Assembly: GCA_903813345.2 (NCBI GenBank)
Contig: CAIIXF020000010.1
Location: forward strand, 31,462,425-31,526,424
Direction of reading: 5' to 3'
From: Owenia fusiformis
Taxonomy: Eukaryota > Annelida > Polychaeta > Sabellida > Oweniidae
DNA: 64,000 bases
Shown here: positions 48,801 to 59,300 of the stretch, piece after piece
How positions within the stretch are numbered: position 1 is the first letter of the stretch
Layout of the letters: every line of letters begins with the position of its first letter
Notes under the pieces: model-generated
What the model saw: the letters and a program-made list of their open reading frames with translations, nothing else
Databases searched by the model: none
Told to the model about the DNA's origin: nothing
Program-made: the position numbers and the translations under genes

Positions 48801-49893
48801 TAAGAAAGTAATAATTTGCAAGTTATTAACTTATTAAGTTGTGCATGAAGGGGACTCGTGAACACAAATATTGTATTTAAAGACAATGCATACTAAATAT
48901 CAATATATACATTTAACAAAAGAATACTATAAACATATTTTCCAGGGTGATCTTCCTGCTGGTGTCCATGATTGTATTGTACTACAAGATCTCACAGATA
49001 GAGGGCGCTCTTGATCAGCCATTTATTGGCCTGGGAACAAGGTATTATGTTATTCATTAATTTTTAATGAAGTGTCTATTTATTACTGTATTCATTGTAA
49101 AAAATTGCAAAGAACTCCATGCAAAACATTGTTAGTAAAAAGAGACCCCTTTCAACAAAGAAATGCTTATATTTCAGGTCATCTCATAACCATAACCTAT
49201 ATAGCCTAAATCAGAATATTCATGTTGCAAATATGGATAGGGTTCACGCTATACTACAAAACCATTTAGCAGTACTTGATCAAGTAAGACATTACTTATA
49301 AGCATGCAAATTAACAATTTTAGGGCAAAAGAATCAAGTGTCCCTATTATTTGTATTTTAGAGCAATTAAAGGTAGAATCAGACGAGCGTTTCTGAATCG
49401 TATGAGCTTTTATACATCACACCTAATGTTTGAATTGTTAAGAATGAATTATTCCAGAGAAAATCAAGGGTGTACTTACGATAAATGCGATCATTTTTAT
49501 AAATGTGAATATTTACATTTAGCGTTTTGATCTTTTAAACATTGTCCAACCCATTCAAAAATCAAAAGCGATAGAGAGCATAAACTATTAATATGCAATG
49601 CTTGAAAACGGAATTGCATGAAGTTTTTGAAAAAACAAACAATATGTTATCGTATTAACGTATTAAAAATGACATCATACTATTCACAAATATGCTGCAC
49701 GATTGAATTGGTCAATATTGGAAATATATGTCACATGCATTGTATCTCTGATTATACCTTTAAGTTAAAGTTATTTTGGGGAGTGTAATATGATTTCATA
49801 TTTTCAAAATTTTACTTTCAGGTTAAAGAGTCGCTGAAGTCACTTCAGATGTCGCCATTATTTAAATCCTCCTGTTCAGAGAGCAACGAATAA
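6780..49893 (+). CDS. GRAM-domain protein with C-terminal membrane anchor (GRAMD2A/GRAMD2B type)
   Basis: In-frame exons: 6780-6895, 24340-24447, 40684-40803, 42231-42258, 44979-45072, 45319-45422, 45790-45885, 46243-46320, 46579-46620, 47396-47681, 48160-48259, 48946-49041, 49178-49283, 49822-49893. All have AG/GT borders and consistent phases, and together encode 481 residues. Residues about 132-245 form a GRAM domain, with motifs such as 'DILLQGNLYVSQRYLCFY', 'IPNAIGIITKTDKYVF' and 'SFLSREN' that match vertebrate GRAMD2A/GRAMD2B. A Ser/Pro/Asp-rich disordered linker follows, then a single transmembrane helix (about 382-404) and a luminal tail of about 75 residues. No VASt domain is present, which separates it from the GRAMD1/Aster sterol carriers. 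In vertebrates such proteins sit in the ER membrane at ER-plasma-membrane contacts, with the GRAM domain binding anionic lipids. The N terminus varies through alternative first exons. An unrelated gene is nested antisense in intron 1. Orthology to 2A versus 2B is not resolvable. Confidence 0.9.
7339..7773. repeat. 87-bp tandem repeat, five copies
   Basis: The block 'agagtaggggttattgaac' starts at 7339, 7426, 7513, 7600 and 7687, giving an exact 87-base period. Copies differ at a few positions (for example 'ggcctttttcaa' versus 'ggcttttttcaa'), and the last is the most diverged. Each unit contains the near-palindrome 'cttaagcttaattaag'-like core. It lies in intron 1 of the GRAM gene. Confidence 0.9.
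7774..9933. other. intron 1 of the GRAM gene with dispersed repeats
   Basis: No convincing exon. From about 8740 to 9190 there are two diverged copies, about 170-180 bases apart, of a block containing 'ttgagtataata.agc.ata.ctt'. At 9315-9345 there is a short 'cggacggacggacggg' run of the kind found at the end of dispersed repeats in many marine invertebrates. Both look like repeat sequence and are not genic. Confidence 0.45.
10060..10088. repeat. 29-base near-perfect palindrome
   Basis: 'agcgggcagatata' and its reverse complement flank a single central base. A third direct copy of the half-site lies at 10028-10041. It forms one cluster with the larger hairpin at 10394-10526, and both probably belong to a single foldback element. 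A piece of the flanking sequence (9962-9988, 'cccatacttggacgtgtta') recurs reverse-complemented at about 34510-34535, which supports a dispersed element. Confidence 0.6.
10394..10526. repeat. long hairpin (arms about 50-60 bases)
   Basis: The left arm, running 'ttcaagatattgggattatc' then 'ggccaatataatatatctac', is mirrored on the right by 'gtagatatattatattggcc' then 'gataatcccaatatcctgaa'. The loop is about 16 bases (cctcgggacctacggc). Outer bases 'tcctata' and 'tatagga' extend the pairing. In RNA this would be a strong stem. A 102-codon open frame across the region (10087-10395, minus) is low-complexity and hydrophobic and is not called as a gene. Confidence 0.8.
11908..12096 (-). CDS. repeat exon R6, terminal, with GKR amidation motif
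   Basis: The acceptor TTCGTCAG is followed by 62 codons and TGA. A helical leader ('LQTKFKELLENLANGN') precedes 'ARKR', then 'SDDLVAPESRDYDDYYT', then GKR and an acidic tail. Cleavage at KR and GKR would release a 17-residue acidic peptide with two or three sulfatable tyrosines and a C-terminal amide. This is the only repeat with a full GKR. The stop overlaps a possible GTATGA donor, so reading on into another exon cannot be excluded. Confidence 0.6.
   Translation of the reverse strand, partial: VEKGTLQTKFKELLENLANGNLELSARKRSDDLVAPESRDYDDYYTGKRPAGQDDSNELLNV
11908..22501 (-). CDS. secreted repeat-peptide precursor: signal peptide, cationic segment, then KR-flanked acidic tyrosine repeats
   Basis: Unrecognised gene nested antisense in GRAM-gene intron 1. 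The exon chain on the minus strand is 22435-22501 and 22070-22200 (or the duplicate pair 19405-19471 and 19054-19184), then 17582-17707, 17381-17461, 17180-17260, 12882-12962, 12364-12477 and 11908-12096. After the first pair every exon is a whole number of codons in phase 0; either pair gives 289 residues ending at TGA. The product has a signal peptide (MVLGRKIVLIGFCAVILIAF, then ..VADA), a basic stretch with 'RRSWKRPRFSK', an acidic 'LDSA.DDAENRSL', and six exon-encoded repeats around 'SDDVAPQSRAYDDYETGK'. Five repeats contain DxDDY-like or YDYE acidic-tyrosine motifs suited to tyrosine sulfation; five follow KR, a convertase site. The last repeat ends 'YYTGKR', a canonical amidation-plus-cleavage signal. 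A neuropeptide/hormone precursor or a cationic defence peptide with acidic pro-repeats both fit. Splice joins are inferred without transcripts. Confidence 0.65.
12364..12477 (-). CDS. repeat exon R5
   Basis: The acceptor TTTTTAAG leads to 38 codons beginning MLNTKKRSEDVAPESRDYDD and continuing YYTGKLPPPQ with the acidic tail 'DNSEELLN', ending at a GTATGT donor. It matches R6 closely through the 'DYDDYYTGK' core and tail, so R5 and R6 are recent relatives. It retains a KKR site but has GKL instead of GKR. Confidence 0.6.
12643..12677 (-). pseudogene. decayed copy of a repeat exon
   Basis: After a TTTTTAAG acceptor the sequence encodes MLNTKKRSDDV, like R4 and R5. It then diverges ('RHHVNTTDIVF') and loses the tyrosine core and any donor. 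It is a relic of exon amplification that is probably skipped, so the array has lost as well as gained units. Confidence 0.6.
12882..12962 (-). CDS. repeat exon R4
   Basis: A TTTTAAG acceptor and GTAAGT donor bound 27 codons: MLNTKKRSDNVAVSLFDYYD then YETGKSK. It keeps KKR and the acidic-tyrosine core, here with three tyrosines (DYYDYE), but the middle has diverged (VAVSLF in place of VAPQSR). The length equals R2 and R3. Confidence 0.6.
13388..14215. repeat. about 42-bp satellite array, left arm
   Basis: Roughly twenty near-identical units, each with one 'aaaactaagaccctgttat' half and one 'aaaactaagaccccccacgt' half. Occasional units lack the 'ccctg' half (near 14000-14040 and 14165-14190). 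Direct repeats within the arm are inverted relative to 15533-16333. Confidence 0.95.
14280..14535. repeat. about 77-bp tandem repeat inside the left arm
   Basis: Three near-identical units carrying 'ggtagtcttgcttctggtcc' then 'ttctaatatacagattctcc', bounded by partial copies. The expansion is on the left side only; the right arm has a single copy near 15450-15500. The repeat creates open frames on both strands (14189-14579) that are not genes. Confidence 0.85.
15207..15440. repeat. extra segment in the right arm with four 30-bp repeats
   Basis: This stretch has no counterpart in the left arm. It contains about four copies of a unit built on 'cagcataaaatgggacatca' plus 'ctttttatgc', the last followed by an inverted half ('gcataaaaagtgatatca'). 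It is probably a separate small hairpin element inserted in the foldback element. Confidence 0.7.
15533..16333. repeat. about 42-bp satellite array, right arm (inverted)
   Basis: About nineteen units of the complement of the left-arm repeat ('cttagttttataacagggt' with 'cttagttttataacgtgggg'), including a few units with longer G runs. It pairs with 13388-14215. Confidence 0.95.
17180..17260 (-). CDS. repeat exon R3
   Basis: 27 codons: LLDKRSDDVAPQSRAYDDY then ETGKGFSE, bounded by TTTTAAG and GTGGGT. The protein is identical to R2, and the nucleotide sequence differs by about one base, so the duplication is recent. A dibasic DKR precedes the core and 'GK' follows the tyrosine motif. Confidence 0.65.
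17381..17461 (-). CDS. repeat exon R2
   Basis: Same protein as R3 (LLDKRSDDVAPQSRAYDDY, then ETGKGFSE), with the same acceptor and the same GTGGGT donor, and a length of 81 bases in phase 0. Adding or removing this exon leaves the frame intact. Confidence 0.65.
17582..17707 (-). CDS. repeat exon R1
   Basis: 42 codons from a GATTTAG acceptor to a GTGAGT donor. A leader 'EIAEYLSTVYGNDNLQLNAE' precedes 'NDDVAPQSRDYGDYVTGK' and 'GFSG'. It lacks the KR found in the other repeats, and one acidic residue of the tyrosine core is glycine. It follows directly on the signal/cationic exon pair in phase 0. Confidence 0.6.
19054..19471 (-). CDS. signal/cationic exon pair, copy A
   Basis: Exon A1 (19405-19471) encodes 22 residues of signal peptide plus one base. 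Exon A2 (19054-19184) encodes VADAKQSNRGRRSWKRPRF, then SKRLGFFQRGLDSAEDDAEN and RSLFN, ending at GTAAGC. In this copy the 5' UTR acceptor used in copy B (CTCAG) reads CTCAA, and a transposon sits in the region matching the copy B leader exon. It may therefore be poorly expressed or use another promoter, although the coding sequence is intact and spliceable to R1. Compared with B it has an extra KR ('FSKRLGFFQRG'). Confidence 0.6.
19976..21227. mobile_element. TA-flanked inverted-repeat transposon, non-autonomous (Tc1/mariner-like ends)
   Basis: Terminal repeats are 'tagggtgacccaaaaacag' + 'aaccctc' at the left and 'gagggttctg' + 'tttttttggtcatcctg' at the right. TA dinucleotides flank it at 19974-19975 and 21228-21229. 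Copy B of the segmental duplication gives the unoccupied site: 'gaaacctgtatatacgaac' near 23148-23166. Insertion therefore followed the duplication. The 1.25 kb interior has no transposase-like frame. Confidence 0.85.
21788..23180. repeat. segmental duplication, copy B (partner 18585-21255)
   Basis: Homologous to copy A as described there, but without the transposon and with a shorter 3' flank. It holds the upstream signal/cationic exons and the leader exon with a TATA box just beyond its end. Confidence 0.85.
22070..22501 (-). CDS. signal/cationic exon pair, copy B
   Basis: Exon B1 (22435-22501) is the signal exon, differing from A1 in the protein by one Val-to-Ile change. Exon B2 (22070-22200) encodes VADAKNRKSSRRSWKRPRFS, then KLPPLPKRGLDSAVDDAEN and RSLLN, with a GTAAGC donor in phase 0. 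A CTCAG acceptor 15 bases upstream of the ATG (exon starts 22516) and a leader donor at 23127 complete a plausible transcript start. The basic block (RKSSRRSWKRPRFSK) is followed by a KR and an acidic segment, the usual arrangement of a cationic peptide with a neutralising pro-part. A and B cannot both be included in frame because A2 starts in phase 1 and B2 ends in phase 0. Confidence 0.65.
23127..23210 (-). other. predicted 5' UTR exon of the antisense secreted gene
   Basis: It ends CAATCCAG|GTACTT and would splice to 22516, just before the copy B ATG. The 5' limit is set only by the TATA box upstream. The homologous copy A exon is split by the TA-flanked transposon. Confidence 0.4.
23238..23245 (-). 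promoter_or_regulatory. candidate TATA box of the antisense secreted gene
   Basis: TATAAAAA on the minus strand, placing a start site near 23210 and a leader exon ending at 23127. The equivalent region is missing from copy A. Confidence 0.45.
24340..24447 (+). CDS. GRAM gene cassette exon 2
   Basis: 108 bases in phase 2-2 (acceptor ATTCTAG, donor GTAAGT), so it can be included or skipped without frame change. It encodes about 36 basic, disordered residues (SDGSWKKRFIGKGQKSC, then DSTPKASRAFLNLPTPNI). It would follow exon 1a and precede the shared exon at 40684. The acceptor polypyrimidine tract is weak, consistent with regulated inclusion. Confidence 0.65.
24448..26944. other. intron, nothing recognised
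   Basis: Apart from a run of about 13 G near 24995-25010 there is no repeat structure, RNA gene or coding frame that I can support. Confidence 0.4.
26945..27115. repeat. about 44-bp tandem repeat, four to five copies
   Basis: Units start with 'agaggacaggatcgcgtcg' at about 26947, 26991 and 27035, with degenerate copies to 27115. It is GC-rich relative to its surroundings. The 61-codon frame here is a product of the repeat. Confidence 0.85.
27420..28285. repeat. 69-bp minisatellite, about nine regular copies
   Basis: The block 'gcaccgacataaatgattat' recurs about every 69 bases from 27680 to 28250; 'gtagcactga' at 27931, 28000 and 28069 fixes the period. The first few hundred bases (27420-27640) hold looser variants of 'tatatagcactgacatca', perhaps the ancestral half-unit. 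Copies 5-9 are nearly identical, indicating recent homogenisation. Confidence 0.9.
29014..29069 (+). CDS. GRAM gene alternative first exon 1b
   Basis: ATG in strong context (GAAAATGG) opens 18 codons (MEENGHETGSSESVSKVK) and ends AAACG|GTAAGC in phase 2, exactly the phase needed for the exon at 40684. The short acidic, serine-rich N terminus is quite unlike the basic exons 1a and 1c. A longer overlapping frame from 28850 is a different frame and is not used. Confidence 0.6.
29239..30382. mobile_element. 1.14 kb long-terminal-inverted-repeat element, non-autonomous
   Basis: It begins CACTGGTGATCCACTCGATT and ends with the complement. Inverted matching continues through 'aaaatgtcggaacatcgaag' / 'cttcgatgttccgacatttt', 'gaaaaatcgtac', 'cgatttaattcctcactta' and on to 'ggaagtgatgtcatcgactc' / its complement (29712-29731 and 29955-29975), so the arms are about 500 bases. 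No transposase frame. CACTG-type ends recall hAT elements, but no 8-bp target duplication was recognised. A diverged fragment lies at 405-530. Confidence 0.85.
29474..29539. mobile_element. 66-bp TTAA-flanked hairpin insertion
   Basis: GTTACATAAACGG and CCGTTTATGTAAC are its ends, flanked by TTAA at 29470-29473 and 29540-29543. The other arm of the host element shows the unoccupied site with one TTAA ('ctttaagtgagg', about 30147-30158). TTAA duplication is the signature of piggyBac-type transposition, here in an extremely small form. Confidence 0.75.
30383..32227. other. intron, no supported exon
   Basis: Open frames of about 65-120 codons occur at 31122-31789 on both strands, but they have no splice context or recognisable domain. 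Short inverted blocks ('ggggacatc' and 'gggacatcc') occur near 31150-31490. Confidence 0.4.
32228..32621. mobile_element. 394-bp TA-flanked MITE with about 80-bp inverted repeats
   Basis: The left end, CAGGGTGTTTCATGTGTATG, matches the complement of the right end (...ATATGAAACATCATG). Matching includes 'tacatgta.tattgctaccc' and 'tatcat.ttatatat'. TA flanks at 32226-32227 and 32622-32623 suggest the Tc1/mariner superfamily. Confidence 0.8.
32624..34183. other. intron upstream of exon 1c, nothing recognised
   Basis: AT-rich sequence with a T run (33090) and a G run (33187). It presumably includes a promoter for exon 1c, but no TATA box or other element is convincing. Confidence 0.35.
34184..34317 (+). 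CDS. GRAM gene alternative first exon 1c
   Basis: ATG opens 44 codons (MNSKIKILTRNDAVVTCTG, then ARRQSQVLQHF, SMSKKFRDLRRRTF) plus two bases, ending TTTCC|GTAAGT in phase 2. It joins exon 40684 without a frame break, giving ...RRRTFP-RNARTEPPSP. An internal ATG (SMSKKFRD) could be a second start; that part resembles 'LLRKFRDK' of exon 1a. Confidence 0.65.
34318..40683. other. 6.4 kb intron, little structure
   Basis: A fragment at about 34504-34535 repeats, reverse-complemented, the sequence at 9962-9988. Around 39740-39865 there are loose 'gtgtcat/gtgtcac' repeats. Several frames of 60-90 codons (for example 38763-39032) have no splice context or domain and are treated as chance. Confidence 0.4.
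40684..40803 (+). CDS. GRAM gene shared exon 3
   Basis: TTTTCAG acceptor and GTGAGT donor, 120 bases in phase 2-2. It encodes a proline/serine-rich disordered segment (RNARTEPPSPNVLSQPEFP, then VHHAESTPQLSMVSLRKASK). All three first exons and the cassette exon can join here. Confidence 0.75.
42231..42258 (+). CDS. GRAM gene 28-nt microexon
   Basis: A strong TTATTTTCAG acceptor and GTAAGT donor bound 28 bases encoding (G)DTTESIGSL. It converts the phase-2 end of exon 3 to phase 0, which exon 44979 needs. Skipping it would break the frame, so it must be constitutive when exon 3 is used. Confidence 0.75.
42995..43121 (+). CDS. possible alternative first exon 1d of the GRAM gene
   Basis: ATG-led frame with coding-like composition (MKNDRMCKSEDEKDRSC, then PIESSNRFNINAASSQSSVSSGSTY). 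It ends at a modest donor, C|GTATGG, in phase 1. That is the phase required by the candidate exon at 44379, which no other exon supplies. A stop follows soon after if the donor is not used. No promoter is visible. Offered as a hypothesis only. Confidence 0.3.
44379..44830 (+). CDS. possible alternative N-terminal exon of the GRAM gene
   Basis: A 151-codon open stretch in a region otherwise full of stops. It encodes a basic helix-like start (SKFVNAVIEEAKSSPKGKWK, then QKFDNFLSIGKRMRN) and a long Ser/Asp/Glu-rich segment with a basic end (KKHSFIHKWRRSHRVEYSTR). An acceptor at TTATATAG needs phase 1; a weak donor CGG|GTATTT leaves phase 0, which fits exon 44979. It does not fit exons 3 or 4 in phase, so it would begin a separate isoform, either from 42995-43121 or from its own ATG at 44357. 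Reading through the donor gives a stop at 44867. Confidence 0.4.
44979..46320 (+). CDS. GRAM domain exons of the GRAM gene
   Basis: Four exons (44979-45072, 45319-45422, 45790-45885, 46243-46320) make up the whole GRAM domain. In order they show 'NEKFHKIFKKIPEEETV', 'FSCAYVGDILLQGNLYVSQR' with 'LCFYSKLVGYEKK', 'IELEFDNIVEVTRERTAFI' with 'IPNAIGIITKTDK', and 'YVFGSFLSRENVFKKITRTW'. The residues conserved in the family (LLQG, YLCFYS, PNA/GI, the YVFxSFLSR strand) are present. Confidence 0.93.
48160..49893 (+). CDS. transmembrane and C-terminal exons of the GRAM gene
   Basis: Exon 48160-48259 ends within the hydrophobic helix (LLLFICIIM), and 48946-49041 completes it (VIFLLVSMIVLYYKISQIEG). Exons 49178-49283 and 49822-49893 encode a tail with a helical segment (MDRVHAILQNHLAVLDQVKE) and end SCSESNE-stop. 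Basic residues (RRLFALRK) immediately precede the helix, giving N-in topology: GRAM domain cytosolic, tail luminal. Confidence 0.88.
48250..48800. repeat. degenerate AT-rich minisatellite in a GRAM gene intron
   Basis: Repeats of 'gtaagttatgcatcattata' and 'agtaattcataattat', about 36 bases apart, begin exactly at the exon donor (GTAAGTTATGC). The splice donor is therefore part of the first repeat unit and donor-like GTAAGT copies recur along the array. Confidence 0.8.
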
Positions 49894-50336
49894 CTCAATA
49901 TTTAAAGTCTCTCGAGCAGAGTATAAAATATAATCAAAAATCATGAGTCAATACTATTGCAGTAAATTGGATATATTGGGGATACCGAGCTCTACACAAA
50001 TTATTTAATCACTTAATTTAAAAGTACATGTTTTATGAAAGCAGTTATTTGAGCCCTGGTGGCGACATTTAATGTACCCTAAATGGATTTGCAGGAGATA
50101 AACAAAAGAGTAGATAAACTACGAAATTATTCACCTATGGTGCCATCGAATCGTGCAACGATTAGTTTAAAGGAACACAGACTTTATGACAGTACGAGTC
50201 ACACACTATTATCAGATCATAAATGATACCCAATTTTCTCAGAGTCAGATGCAACTTGGGATTTTAGTAGTTTATGTGAGTTAGGAGCTTAAGTTTGCAC
50301 ATAGTACTGTTTCAAATGACGGAATTAACCAAGGAG

Positions 50337-50342
50337 AATAAA
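50337..50342 (+). terminator. candidate poly(A) signal of the GRAM gene
   Basis: AATAAA about 440 bases after the stop codon at 49891-49893. It is the first canonical hexamer I see downstream. Confidence 0.4.
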
Positions 50343-51336
50343 TTGTTCAAAAGGAACAAATAAGACATGCTAACACTAATGCCTAGCTTGAATAGGTTTG
50401 AATTAATACAACCATGACCAAGGTTCTATTTTCTCATGAAATAGCACATTTATGATTTGTTGACCTGCTATCGCTAATCAATGAGCTAATACTTAGCTAG
50501 TATTAGGTTTGAATTAACACTTGTATTACTCACGAAGGAACCCATTTATGTTAGTTTGTCATTGCTTGGTAGTCTTGCACTTTGTTGCCATATCGTTGAT
50601 ACTCCAATTGATACATGAATGGATATAGCATTAGATACATCAATTAAGATTAAACATCTGAATTGAAATTTAAAAGAAAAGTTATCAGGCTCTCATAATA
50701 AAAAATTACCAATTACAGGCGAATCAAACCTGGATTATAATAAATACATGAAATAGAGCCACATAAAGCATTCCAATGTACATAGACAATTGTAAATTCC
50801 GAAATTGTAAATTTTACATAAAAATTATAAATTTATTGTTATATTTATGTGCAGTGAAGTATATGTATTTTAAATTTCCAATTTTACTGTTGCAAGACAC
50901 TGGAATTAAAATATCATACTTGTCATATTTTTATTTAAAAAGAGTAGAAACTGTGAAATGTCAAAGAATATATTAATCTGACATAATCTTAATACGTAAT
51001 TTAAAATGCCACTAGTAAAACCTGTAAACTGAAACACCTTACCTTGATAAGTGAAATACAAATGCCCATAAGCAATTATCTTAAATTAACCTCTATGCGC
51101 AACACTTCTACTATCAAATTGAACACTATTGTGAGCTTATCAAAACTGTTTAGGATTTATCAGAATTGTCTATTGCTGTGTTTTTGACTTTTGGTTGTCT
51201 TTATTTAATTTAAATAATGACATTACAGAGGAATAAAATGTCGTAAAGAAATAACAGGAAAAAACTACAGAATGAAACACCTTTTTTCTGTGTACATAAT
51301 AATATATTTGTGTCATGTTCTCAGAAGGGTAAAAAG

Positions 51337-51515
51337 CAGGCCCGTAGCCAGGATTTGTCAAGGGGAGGGGGGGGGGTTCACTTTATGAAAAATTCTTGAG
51401 GGGGATTCACTTGTGTCAATTTTGGTCAAAAAATGGCCAAAATCACTTAAGATTTTTTGGCCAGGGGGGGGAGTCGCTAGAATCCATTGAACCCCCCCCC
51501 CTGGCTACGGGCCTG
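51337..51515. mobile_element. 179-bp MITE with AAAAG target duplication
   Basis: Ends CAGGCCCGTAGCCAGGATTT and CCTGGCTACGGGCCTG are inverted repeats. The 5-bp flanks AAAAG (51332-51336 and 51516-51520) are identical. The interior has G-run and C-run blocks next to the ends and no coding sequence. Confidence 0.8.
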
Positions 51516-52787
51516 AAAAGTATTAAATTAGGTTTAGTGAGAATTATTAACACTTTAAACTGGATTACTAAGTCATGTTTTTAAACGCCAAATAGCATAA
51601 AAATAGAGGAATTAGCAGGGAATTAAGTAATCAGGCATGTAGTTAACACTCTAAATTGAGTAGAAATGCAAAAGGCAGACACTCCAGTCAACATTAACGA
51701 GGAGATAAAGTAAAATAAAATGAGGAGATGGAAATTGAGTCTTAACAATTTGGACTTGCCCTCATAATCAAATTTCGAATTCCATGACATTTTTTGTCAT
51801 TTCAACACGATTAGTGTTTTTCCCCGTCGATTTCAACATATTCCACTCAATGTATTTTACACAAAGAGTATATAATTATGCAGTTAAAAAAGTTATGATT
51901 CATTCCGATAAAGGGATCAGGGTTGACATATTTGGGACAGTGGTTTATTACAACCACATGCGCCTGTATAGGGGGAGCTGGGATAAATTGGCCATGGAGC
52001 AAGATGGAGATTTCAGCTCCTTGTGATTAATAATGACATCCTAGTAGCTTTCAAGATATACTGGCTTGCCAACAATATTTACACACTGTTCTATAACAAG
52101 GGGTGGAAATATTATACAAATATACTTATACAAGGGGCGATCCATATATTCTGATAAAAATACTCTCATTTTGTGATTTTTTCACATATCCTCTCATTTT
52201 TTCAGAACTTGAAGATATAATTACACATACAATGCTAAAATATTATAGCTATATCTTAAATTATTTTTGAGATAAGGTTGCCATGGTAACCTGTATTTAG
52301 GGTAGGCAGGTCAGTTAAATTATAACGTATAAAATAGATAAATATAGGCTATTGTACAATCAATACATGTTATCTGTCCATCTTGCTCCGTGGACAATCT
52401 GTCCATGCTTCCATGTTGTCCATCTGATACCAGGCTTCCCTTATGTGTCCATTGTATGCACAAAGCTTGGTGTACGCACTGTGTATCTAGTCTGCGTACT
52501 ATGTCTGTTGCATTGCCAAAGAAGCAAATTATTTTTAATACATGATACATTTGCAAAATAAAACATCTTTTATTTGTTTATTTATATTATCCTGGTACTG
52601 TCCAGTCCATCCCGTGGAAGTAACATGGTATTAATACACTCTAGAATTCCATACATAGGTATAGGTACATAGATTTTCTTAATATGAATGATATAAATCT
52701 GTAAATAAGATAATGTCTCTATATCTTCATTAATATGCTCATTCTGTACCTGTATCCAAAGCCTCCCAGCAAAATTAAACCCCGATA

Positions 52788-52998
52788 CGAGTGTTGTCCA
52801 AAAAGTCTTGAAATTTTTGCTATAACTTTCTTGAATATTCTTCAATTCAGCTAAGATTTTATGTATACTGCAATTGAAGAGTTAACTGTTATATCCTGAA
52901 TTTTTAACATCATATATACATGTATTTGATATCATTTTGAAATATCAAGTATTGATAAAGTTAGAACATAAATATCAAGTCTTTTTGGACAACCCTCA
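52788..52998. mobile_element. 211-bp TA-flanked MITE (Tc1/mariner-like ends)
   Basis: The left end, CGAGTGTTGTCCAAAAAGTC, matches the complement of the right end (TGAGGGTTGTCCAAAAAGAC). TA lies immediately outside both ends (52786-52787 and 52999-53000). The interior is AT-rich and non-coding. Confidence 0.8.
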
Positions 52999-53565
52999 TA
53001 CATTATTCCCTATGAGACTTACTGTTTATTGTCTATACAGGAATGCTGTTGTGAAAAGCAGATGTTTCTTACACTGATTTTTAAAATTCCACCAAATGGG
53101 GCCAATTCATTTGAAGTCACCAACTGCCATTTGTTACAGACACCAAATGCCAAACACCGACCACCATCCACAAAAAGTTGGAACCACAACTTTTGGTAGT
53201 GACATTACAAGAATCATTGATCGAAGACACTACATTTCATTCATTCTTTGAATACTTTCACATATAATATACTCTTGCACTTCAGACTTCGGAAAAAATT
53301 AATTAAGTGGTAAATGAACAAGTATTTCAGAAAATAAATTGACGTACATGTATGTGTATAAACCTCCGATCCCCGAATATCATGTCATTGATCAACTTTA
53401 ATTATTAAAAGTGTTACACAAATAACATCTTAAAGAAATTAAAGTTTCGATATTTTTTTGTTGCCGAATTCAATGAAGTAAACTTCCCCTTAAAAATTCA
53501 AGGGATCCATTATCTAACATTGGTGACTGAAAATGTAACTACAGATCGTGTTCTATCTATCATTA

Positions 53566-53571
53566 TTTATT
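53566..53571 (-). terminator. candidate poly(A) signal of AK6
   Basis: AATAAA on the minus strand about 90 bases past the AK6 stop codon. Confidence 0.5.
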
Positions 53572-53660
53572 TTCTATAAAAACGTATACACTGATATTCT
53601 GCCATATATTCATACATTACATGGAATACAAAATGCGCTACGGTATGTGTAACTAATAAA

Positions 53661-59155
<5,495 letters not shown>

Positions 59156-59300
59156 TTTTGTAACTTCCGTCTGCGCATGCGCAATGAAAAAATAAACACA
59201 TCAACTTCCGGTTTATTTCTTTTTCAGAAAAATGCAGAATTATTTCATGTGGGAGATAAAACAGTATTCCATTCTAAACGACTGTATCCTGAACAAGTGA
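59156..59300. promoter_or_regulatory. shared divergent promoter region of AK6 and PARP16
   Basis: Only 145 bases separate the two start codons, which face away from each other. No TATA box is evident. It contains 'tctgcgcatgcgcaatg' (an NRF1-like GCGCATGCGC palindrome at about 59172-59181) and paired 'acttccg' ETS-like sites at about 59162 and 59204. Both are typical of bidirectional housekeeping promoters. Confidence 0.75.

Larger units (their letters stand above)
50343..53565. other. intergenic between the GRAM gene and AK6, with two MITEs
   Basis: Convergent intergenic region. It contains the elements at 51337-51515 and 52788-52998. A 'ccatggagcaagatgg' stretch (about 51990) recurs in similar form near 52375-52420 in inverted orientation ('ccatcttgctccgtgg'), suggesting another inverted-repeat remnant. 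No gene supported. Confidence 0.45.
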
